A DNA stretch of 46,644 nucleotides. Source: CAYZHV01 sp046541355. GTDB lineage: Bacteria > Spirochaetota > Spirochaetia > DSM-27196 > Alkalispirochaetaceae. The first letter of the stretch is position 1. Each line of letters begins with the position of its first letter. The translations under genes and the position numbers were made by a program. Shown here piece by piece: positions 18,321 through 24,550 of the stretch. The stretch covers positions 1 to 46,644 of the forward strand of contig JBKHDM010000014.1 of NCBI GenBank assembly GCA_046541355.1, read 5' to 3'. The notes beneath the pieces were generated by a model. The model was not told the DNA's origin, did not search any database, and saw only the letters and a program-made list of their open reading frames with translations.

Positions 18321-18325
18321 CCGGC

Positions 18326-20149
18326 ATGCGGATCTCCCTGTTCCTGCCGGAACGCAGAGAGGGCCGCGGCAGCGGCCATTTGAGAAGGTCCCTTGAACTG
18401 ATGACCTCATCCGGTCGGCAAGGGCGGCTCTACCTCCCGGTCGAAGGCGGCCCCGGGGAGCTTGGCCGCTTCAATGCCCTCGTCCAGGCGGGGGCGTCGG
18501 TGGAGGCCCTCGAGGAGTACCGCTTTCTCGACACCCCCGAGGCGGTGCGCAGCGCTATCAGCGCCGGAGAGGTGGAGCTGGTGGTCTTTGACCAGCAGGA
18601 GTTGGGGGAGCAGGAGCTCAGCCTCGCCGCCGGGGCGCCCCTGCGGGTCGGCATCGACACCGGGGGAGGGGGAGAGGAGTTCCTCGATGTGACAATCCAC
18701 GCCCTGCCCCGGCTTCCGGGCGAGAGCTGTCCAAACCTCTCCTCTCCCGGCTACCTGAACCTCCCCGCCCGGCGTCGGGAACAGTGGCCTGAGCACATCC
18801 TTCGGGTTCTCGTCACCCTGGGAGGAGAAGACGCCTCCGGACTTGCCCCTCGCCTCGCCGGAGAACTCGCCGAACTGTTCGGAGAGCTTCGGTTTTTCTA
18901 CACCGAGGGAGGAAGGATCCACGCCGTCGGGGCGGATACCGCTTCCGGTCAACCCCCCTTGCGGGAGGAGCTTGCCGGCTTCGATCTGGTGATTCTGCAC
19001 TACGGCATGACCCTCTTCGAGGCGCTCTACGCCCGGGTGCCGGTGCTCGCCCTGCCGGTGAGCGACTACCATCGTGCTCTCGCCGAGGCCCTCGACCTCG
19101 ACTGCACCCGGGGCCTCGATATCGAGGATATCGCCCCGGAGCTCGGACGGATCGTAGTCGACCCCCGGGAGAGCGTGGAGCGCTGCCGTCGGGCCGCTCC
19201 GCAGAAGCGGAGGGACCTCTCCTCTGAGCTTGATTCCCTCGTCCCTCCCGGCTACCGCAATCCGCTCTTTCCGGGGGAGGGAAGGCTCGACCCGGTGGTC
19301 TTTCGCCTGCCGGACCGCAGCTACTACCGATGCAGCAGCTCAGGGCTGCTCTACATGCGCCGCTTTCGCTCCCCCTCGATACGCTATGAGGAGCGCTACT
19401 TCTTCGAGGAGTATCGACGGCAGTACGGGCGCACCTACCTCGAGGATTTCGAGGGAATCCGACGAACCGGGGTGGGACGGTTGAGGTTGATCCGGAAACT
19501 CGAGAGAGACAAGAAAAGGGAGAAGAAGGAGAGGGGAACCGGCCGACGGCTGCTCGATGTCGGCTGCGCCTACGGCCCGTTTCTGAAGGCGGCCGAGGAG
19601 GCAGGCTACCTCCCCTTCGGAATCGACGTGGCCGAACAGGCGGTAGCGTATGTCACCGATACCCTCGGATACCCCGCCTCCCGCACCACCCTCGAGGAGC
19701 TCGACCCTCTCGCCACCTTCGGTCACAGGAGGTTTGAGGTGATCACGATGTGGTACGTTATCGAACATATTCCCGACCTCCCCTCCCTGTTATCCCGGGT
19801 TGCCGAGCTTCTCCTCCCCGGGGGCGTATTCGCCTTCTCAACGCCGAACGGCGAGGGGGTGAGCGCAACAACAAACCGGGAGGATTTCCTGCGCCGATCC
19901 CCGGAGGATCATCTCACGATCTGGGAGCCGACTCGCCTCTCGGCTGTTCTCGAACCCTTTGGCTTCGAGGTTGAGCGGGTCAGGGTCACCGGCCACCACC
20001 CCGAGCGCTTTCCCCTTATTCGTGAGAGCTCCTCACCGATGCTTCGGACTCTCGCCACCCCGCTGCTGCGGGCTAAGAGCAAACTTCGCGGCCTCGGAGA
20101 CACCTTCGAGTGTTACTGCCGACGCCGGAGGGATGGCGCGGATGGGTGA
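18326..20149 (+). CDS. PseG-like GT-B domain fused to SAM methyltransferase
   Basis: 607 residues in one uninterrupted frame. Residues 1 to about 310 resemble PseG/MurG-type GT-B enzymes: 'GRGSGHLRRSLEL' near the N-terminus is the PseG-like glycine/His motif, and 'LRVLVTLGGEDASG' and 'DLVILHYGMTLFEALYARVPVLALP' fit the C-terminal GT-B half. Residues from about 400 form a class I methyltransferase with motif I 'LLDVGCAYGPF' and 'MWYVIEHIPDLPSLL' and 'LLPGGVFAFSTPN'. It starts five bases after the cytidylyltransferase stop. PseG hydrolyses UDP from a sugar during pseudaminic acid synthesis; here a linked methyl transfer onto the sugar, or onto a carried substituent, is an inference. The catalytic His of PseG appears present (H19 of this protein). 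Confidence 0.75.
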   Translation: MRISLFLPERREGRGSGHLRRSLELMTSSGRQGRLYLPVEGGPGELGRFNALVQAGASVEALEEYRFLDTPEAVRSAISAGEVELVVFDQQELGEQELSLAAGAPLRVGIDTGGGGEEFLDVTIHALPRLPGESCPNLSSPGYLNLPARRREQWPEHILRVLVTLGGEDASGLAPRLAGELAELFGELRFFYTEGGRIHAVGADTASGQPPLREELAGFDLVILHYGMTLFEALYARVPVLALPVSDYHRALAEALDLDCTRGLDIEDIAPELGRIVVDPRESVERCRRAAPQKRRDLSSELDSLVPPGYRNPLFPGEGRLDPVVFRLPDRSYYRCSSSGLLYMRRFRSPSIRYEERYFFEEYRRQYGRTYLEDFEGIRRTGVGRLRLIRKLERDKKREKKERGTGRRLLDVGCAYGPFLKAAEEAGYLPFGIDVAEQAVAYVTDTLGYPASRTTLEELDPLATFGHRRFEVITMWYVIEHIPDLPSLLSRVAELLLPGGVFAFSTPNGEGVSATTNREDFLRRSPEDHLTIWEPTRLSAVLEPFGFEVERVRVTGHHPERFPLIRESSSPMLRTLATPLLRAKSKLRGLGDTFECYCRRRRDGADG

Positions 20150-21794
20150 GGGGGCGCTGCTCCTTCTCGGAGCCGGGACAATGCAGATACCCGCGATGGA
20201 GGCGGCAAAACGGATCGGTCTGACCCTCTGGGTTGTGGACGCGAACCCGGAGGCTCCGGGAGTCCCCCTGGCCGACCATTTCGAGGCGATCGATCTGCGG
20301 GACCCGGAGTCGATTATACGCCTCGCGCGATCGATCCCCCACCTCCGGGCTGTCTTTACCGCGGGAACCGACTTCTCCCTCTCCGTCGCCAGGGTGGCCG
20401 AAGCGCTCGGGCTGCCCGGCGTGCCCCGGGAGGTAGCCCTCGACGCCTCCCGGAAGAGCAGCATGCGCCGCCGCTTTGCCGAGGCGGGGGTGAGCTCCCC
20501 GGCCTTCGCGGTCATCCGGGGGGGCGGACCCCTCGAGGAGCAGGTGAGCCGGGCGGTTGCCTCGGTTGGGGTGCCGGCGGTCGCCAAACCGGCGGATAAC
20601 ATGGGTGCCCGGGGCGTTCGCCGCGTCGCCGGCGCGGATGAGGCGATGGAGGCGGTGGAGAGCGCGATGGCCTGGGCGAGGGGAGGCGAGGTGGTCTACG
20701 AGGAGTGGATCGAAGGGCGGGAGTTCAGTATCGACGCCCTGGTCTATCGCGGAGAGATCACCATTACCGGGATTGCCGACCGGCACATCTACTTCGACCC
20801 GTACTTCATAGAGATGGGCCACACCATCCCCGCCCTTCTGGAGCGAGAAGAGGAGGAGCTTCTTCTCGAGACATTCCGTGCCGGCGTGCGCGCCCTCGGT
20901 ATAGACAACGGCGCGGCGAAGGGGGACGTTTTTATCCGGGAGGAGGGAGGCGCCGTGGTTGGGGAGATCGCCGCGAGGCTCTCCGGGGGGTACATGTCCG
21001 GCTGGACCTACCCTCTCGCCACGGGGGTAGAGCTTACCGAGGCGGGCATCCGCCTCGCCCTCGGGGAGGATCCCCGCACGCTTCTCATCCCGAAGCGACA
21101 TCACACAACCGCGGAGCGCGCCTTTATCTCCATCCCCGGCACCCTCCGGGAGATCGAGGGAGCCGATGCGCTCACGGCTCGAACCTCTGTCCGGGAGCTG
21201 TTTCTCCGGGTTGCTCCTGCAGACGCGCTCGCGCCGCCGCGAAACAACACTGAAAAGTGCGGCAACCTCATTGTTACCGGAGTGACCCGGCTTGAGGCGT
21301 GCAGGGAAGCGGCTGAGGCGCTTCGTAGCCTCACGGTGCGACTCGAGCCGTCCCGCGGCGAGACCGATTCCTACCTCTTCAGCCGGCGAGGCGAGGTGAG
21401 CTGGTACCACTATCCCGAGCTCCTTCCTCTCCCCGTGCCGGCTGCCCGGCTGCGAGAGAAGGAGCTCAGAGCGTGGGCGAGGCGGTGTCGCAACTCCGGT
21501 CTTCTGCTTCTCGACCCCGCTGTAGTCGAGGCCGCCCCGAGGGCGCGGGTGGACAGGCGTGACCGGCAGCTGGGGGCAGGCCATCACTGGTCCGGGTTTA
21601 CCCGGGAGGAGGCGGTTCAGTCCCTTCTCTCCCGGGGGGTGGCAGCGGTTGAGTCTCTCGAGGAGTCTGCGGTTTCTCTCTTGCTGAGGGTCCTCGCTAT
21701 TGGTGGAAACCAGGGTCTCCTGTATATTCGGGACACCCTTATGAAAAAGGGAGAGGCAGCCGTGGAGAGGTGGATGGAGGAGATGAGAGGTTGA
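20142..21794 (+). CDS. ATP-grasp ligase of the glycan cluster
   Basis: 550 residues from ATG 20142, which has GGAGGG nine bases upstream and overlaps the upstream stop by eight bases; ATG 20133 is too close to that ribosome site. The N-terminus has a nucleotide-binding-like pre-ATP-grasp domain ('LLLLGAGTMQIPAMEAAKR'), then ATP-grasp motifs: 'VPAVAKPADNMGARGVRRV', 'EWIEGREFSIDALVYRGE' and the metal-binding 'GEIAARLSGGYMSGW'. Residues after about 420 are additional and unrecognised. ATP-grasp enzymes join a carboxylate to an amine or similar group through an acyl phosphate; here the partner could be an acyl or amino acid substituent on the sugar. The 3' end overlaps the amidase start by four bases (TTGA). 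Confidence 0.8.
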   Translation: MGEGALLLLGAGTMQIPAMEAAKRIGLTLWVVDANPEAPGVPLADHFEAIDLRDPESIIRLARSIPHLRAVFTAGTDFSLSVARVAEALGLPGVPREVALDASRKSSMRRRFAEAGVSSPAFAVIRGGGPLEEQVSRAVASVGVPAVAKPADNMGARGVRRVAGADEAMEAVESAMAWARGGEVVYEEWIEGREFSIDALVYRGEITITGIADRHIYFDPYFIEMGHTIPALLEREEEELLLETFRAGVRALGIDNGAAKGDVFIREEGGAVVGEIAARLSGGYMSGWTYPLATGVELTEAGIRLALGEDPRTLLIPKRHHTTAERAFISIPGTLREIEGADALTARTSVRELFLRVAPADALAPPRNNTEKCGNLIVTGVTRLEACREAAEALRSLTVRLEPSRGETDSYLFSRRGEVSWYHYPELLPLPVPAARLREKELRAWARRCRNSGLLLLDPAVVEAAPRARVDRRDRQLGAGHHWSGFTREEAVQSLLSRGVAAVESLEESAVSLLLRVLAIGGNQGLLYIRDTLMKKGEAAVERWMEEMRG

Positions 21795-22837
21795 AAGGAA
21801 CAGCGACGGCCGCGCTGCTTTGCCTCATCCTGTTGCTTGTCGGCGGCTTTCTCGCCGCTGATGAGTCGGGACGTCCCCTGATAGAGGTGCTTCGGGAGGA
21901 AAACCTCGAGCTTCAGTGGGACCCTCTGCGCAGTTCCGCTACCATCTGGCGGGGGACCTCCTCGGTTACCCTTGCCCTCGGGGAGGAGCGGGTACTGCTC
22001 AACTACTCGAATCTCTACTCCCTTCCAGACCCTGCCCTCCGTCGGGTCGATGGAGTGATTCACCTCAGCAGGGCGGCAATCGAGGAGCTCCCAGGATGGC
22101 TTCCCGAGGCGCCGGTGGAGGAGGATCGCCGGGTAATCGCCGGCTTCTTCATCGACCCCGGGCACGGCGGCAGAGACCCGGGAACCATCGGACGGCACAC
22201 CATAGACGGCGCTCCTGTTCTCCTCCAGGAGAAGGACCTCGTTCTCGATGCCGCCCTCCGCCTGCGGGATCAGCTGCGCCGCAGGTACCCGGAGAAGCAG
22301 GTGATCATGTCCCGGGATACCGACGTCTACCTCACCCTCGAGGAGCGCACCCGGAGGGCCAACGCACTCGAGGTTGAACCGGATGAGACGGTCATTTTTA
22401 TTTCGATCCACGCCAACGCCTCCCTCAACAGCCGGGCAGACGGGTTCGAAGTCTGGTATCTCCCTCCGGAATACCGGCGGGGCAACCTCATAAACCCCGA
22501 CAGGATTGGTGTTAACGACCCCGAAGTTCTCACCATCCTCAACACGATCCGGGAGGAGGAGGTCACCCTCGAGAGTATTCTCCTCGGCCGAAACATCCTC
22601 GCCGGCCTCGAGGCTGAGGTCGGCTCACTCTCCCCGAACCGCGGTTTGAAGGAGGAGTCCTGGTACGTGGTCCGCAACGCACGGATGCCTTCGGTCCTCG
22701 TCGAACTCGGCTTTGTCACCAACCAGGGGGAGTTTCTGCGCCTCCGGGATGAGGCGTACTTGAACAAGCTGGTAAACGGTATCTATACTGGGCTGACGAA
22801 CTTTGTTCAAAGCTTTGAAACCTACGGAAGAGAGTGA
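21791..22837 (+). CDS. N-acetylmuramoyl-L-alanine amidase (Amidase_3)
   Basis: 348 residues from TTG 21791, with GGAGGAG eight bases upstream; the GTG at 21770 would add seven residues. A signal peptide or anchor ('ALLCLILLLVGGFLAA') precedes the catalytic domain. Zinc ligands and the catalytic Glu are visible: H125 (IDPGHGG), E147 (LLQEKDL), H207 (ISIHANAS) and E305 (VLVELGFVTN). It cleaves the bond between MurNAc and L-alanine in peptidoglycan in the periplasm, as needed for wall remodelling and perhaps flagellar assembly. It is followed directly by the GerMN gene and flaA; amidase-hypothetical-flaA is also the order in T. pallidum (TP0247-TP0249). Confidence 0.93.
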   Translation: MKGTATAALLCLILLLVGGFLAADESGRPLIEVLREENLELQWDPLRSSATIWRGTSSVTLALGEERVLLNYSNLYSLPDPALRRVDGVIHLSRAAIEELPGWLPEAPVEEDRRVIAGFFIDPGHGGRDPGTIGRHTIDGAPVLLQEKDLVLDAALRLRDQLRRRYPEKQVIMSRDTDVYLTLEERTRRANALEVEPDETVIFISIHANASLNSRADGFEVWYLPPEYRRGNLINPDRIGVNDPEVLTILNTIREEEVTLESILLGRNILAGLEAEVGSLSPNRGLKEESWYVVRNARMPSVLVELGFVTNQGEFLRLRDEAYLNKLVNGIYTGLTNFVQSFETYGRE

Positions 22838-23335
22838 ATGACTCCCCTCGATAATCGCAACACTACCCTTGGCGCGATTCTGCTCGGCGCCGCCCTCCTG
22901 ATCTCCCTCATCTCGATCTTTCTTTTTCCCCCTCAACAGAGTCGTCGGGTTCTCTTTTTTCCCAACGGCGTGACAGGAGAGCTCGGAGGAGAGGAGCACC
23001 TCCTGCCGGCGGGAGGTGGAAGGGAGGCACAGATCGGCCTGTTTCTCGAGGAGCTGATCCTCGGGCCCAATACCCTCGGGGCGGTACGAATTGTCCCGGA
23101 GGATACGGAGGTGGCGCTCCTCATGCTTCGGGATCGGGAGCTCTACGTTGATTTTTCCCCGGAAATTCTTGCCGTGGAGGAGCAGGGGAACCTCTCCTTT
23201 GATGACGTTCTCGAAATGACGCGCTACAATATAGAGTATAACTTTCCCTATCTCAGGTCTGTGACGGTCACGGTTGCGGGTCAGCTGCCCGGTGAGCCGC
23301 TGTTCGGTATCTCCAGAATAGGGATAAATCGTTGA
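22838..23335 (+). CDS. GerMN-domain envelope protein
   Basis: 165 residues starting at the ATG immediately after the amidase stop, with a GGAAGAGAG ribosome site. One N-terminal transmembrane segment (about 11-30) anchors a periplasmic domain whose pattern ('IGLFLEELILGPNTLGAVRIVPEDTEV', 'LYVDFSPEIL') is that of GerMN. In spore formers this domain occurs in GerM, which acts with wall-synthesis complexes; spirochaetes do not form spores, so a role with the neighbouring amidase in the cell envelope is likely. The last codons overlap the -35 box of the flaA promoter. Confidence 0.8.
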   Translation: MTPLDNRNTTLGAILLGAALLISLISIFLFPPQQSRRVLFFPNGVTGELGGEEHLLPAGGGREAQIGLFLEELILGPNTLGAVRIVPEDTEVALLMLRDRELYVDFSPEILAVEEQGNLSFDDVLEMTRYNIEYNFPYLRSVTVTVAGQLPGEPLFGISRIGINR

Positions 23336-23359
23336 CAAAGGGGTTGGTATACGTATAAT
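23332..23359 (+). promoter_or_regulatory. Sigma-70 promoter of flaA, perfect hexamers
   Basis: TTGACA at 23332-23337, a 16-base spacer and TATAAT at 23354-23359. Both hexamers match the consensus in a genome that is otherwise GC-rich. Transcription should start near 23366, about 50 bases before the flaA ATG. The -35 box includes the stop codon of the GerMN gene. The strength fits the very high abundance expected for a filament protein. Confidence 0.9.
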
Positions 23360-23413
23360 GAAAAACAGAGTATTTTCTGCAAAACAATGGCGATTCGTAC
23401 AAAGGAGACTTGG

Positions 23414-24442
23414 ATGAGACGTTCCTTCATTCTGGCGCTTATAGCTCTTGTACTCTTGACCGGAACTGTACTGGCCGAGGAAGCGACCCTGATCGACTTC
23501 ACGCAGCTCACTCCCGACTGGCCGGCAGACGATCCGCAGCATAACAGCCAGACGATCGTGGATTTCAGCCGGGCCGCCGGTTCGAGTTACACCGATGAAG
23601 AGAGAGCGGAAATGAAGATCTCGTTGGCGATCCCCGACTGGGAGGTCAACCTTTCGTCCTCGTCCGAGAACGTGACTACCGTTTCCAACTCCGAGGTTCG
23701 GTTGGCCCCGGTACGAGAGGGAGCCTCCGAGTACGGCGGCGATACGGTTATGGGTGCCCGGGTCTTTTTCCCCGAGGAGCCGCACAACGGCTGGGCCCTC
23801 ATCACTCCTCCCTTCGAGATCCCCGCATACGCAGACACCACCGAGATCGATGACGACGGTTCCCTCACCGTTCCTCAGGACGAGGAGGGGGCGGGCCGAA
23901 AGTTTGACAACTATGGGGTCGTCAAGAATGTGGGCGTCCTTCGGTCGGTGACCGTAACGGTCAACGGTCTCAACTTTCCCCACGGTCTTTCCATCGTGAT
24001 GATGGACGAGAACAACGAGGAGCGTGAGATCTTCATGGGGTACCTCGACTTTGATGGATGGCGGGATCTCACCTGGATGAACCCGAACTACATCAACGAC
24101 GTTCGTAACCGAGAGCTTCGCTCCTTGCCCCTCTACCCGAATCTCGCTCCGATGCGCCGACTGGTCGGTATCCGGGTGTACAGGGACGCCTCGATGGAGG
24201 GCGGAGACTTTGTCACCTACATCCGGGACATCAGCCTCACCTACGACCGGGCTGTGCTCCAGCTCGAGCGGGACATCAACGACGAGCAGGTCTGGGGCAT
24301 TCTGCAGGACCGGGAGGCTGCACGCCGGGACGCGGAGCTTCGTAATCTTGGTAACATTCAGGTGCTTCGCTACCTCGAGCAGCGCAAGATGCACAGCCCC
24401 GAGGATATGAACGGCGAGAACGGCGAGAACGGAGACGAGTAG
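23414..24442 (+). CDS. flaA: Periplasmic flagellar filament outer-layer protein FlaA
   Basis: 342 residues from ATG 23414, preceded by AAAGGAG at a six-base spacing; the signal peptide is cleaved near LAEE. The mature protein has the FlaA pattern 'VGVLRSVTVTVNGLNFPHGLSIVMMDENNEEREIFMGYLDFDGWRDLTWMNPNYI' (given here by key features: a sheath beta-sandwich, then 'RVYRDASMEGGDFVTYIRDISLTYD'), and a helical C-terminus. FlaA coats or localises along the spirochaetal periplasmic flagellar filament and affects its stiffness. The C-terminus ends in Asn-Gly-Glu repeats. Strong own promoter upstream, terminator downstream; cheA follows in the same direction. Confidence 0.95.
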   Translation: MRRSFILALIALVLLTGTVLAEEATLIDFTQLTPDWPADDPQHNSQTIVDFSRAAGSSYTDEERAEMKISLAIPDWEVNLSSSSENVTTVSNSEVRLAPVREGASEYGGDTVMGARVFFPEEPHNGWALITPPFEIPAYADTTEIDDDGSLTVPQDEEGAGRKFDNYGVVKNVGVLRSVTVTVNGLNFPHGLSIVMMDENNEEREIFMGYLDFDGWRDLTWMNPNYINDVRNRELRSLPLYPNLAPMRRLVGIRVYRDASMEGGDFVTYIRDISLTYDRAVLQLERDINDEQVWGILQDREAARRDAELRNLGNIQVLRYLEQRKMHSPEDMNGENGENGDE

Positions 24443-24470
24443 TCCGCCGAGTTGATTACCTGGGATTGAT

Positions 24471-24508
24471 AGGGCCTTCCTCATTTGGGGTAGGCCCTTT
24501 TCTTTGCT
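24471..24508 (+). terminator. Intrinsic terminator after flaA
   Basis: AGGGCCT (24471-24477) pairs perfectly with AGGCCCT (24492-24498) across a 14-base loop; a T-rich run follows. It should limit, though perhaps not block, read-through from the strong flaA promoter into cheA, whose ATG is only 42 bases further on. Confidence 0.8.
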
Positions 24509-24514
24509 TCTTAG

Positions 24515-24543
24515 TTGACGGGGCATGACAAATACAGGAAAAT
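24515..24543 (+). promoter_or_regulatory. Possible weak promoter before cheA
   Basis: TTGACG at 24515-24520, a 17-base spacer and GAAAAT at 24538-24543 (four of six -10 matches). Transcription would begin near 24550, almost at the cheA ATG, giving a very short or absent leader. Read-through from flaA is the alternative. Confidence 0.3.
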
Positions 24544-24550
24544 ACCGCAG

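Noticed and set aside
20073..21587. Long open frame on the minus strand across the ATP-grasp gene
   Set aside because: Antisense to a gene with recognisable ATP-grasp motifs; the frame looks like random composition rich in Arg, Gly and Pro.
24411..24439. CRISPR-like repeat
   Set aside because: Short tandem coding repeats within flaA with no spacers.
22625..24526. Long open frame on the minus strand across flaA and its neighbours
   Set aside because: It is antisense to the amidase, GerMN and flaA genes, which have clear motifs and signals. Such frames are common in GC-rich DNA. No signal, motif or ribosome site supports it.
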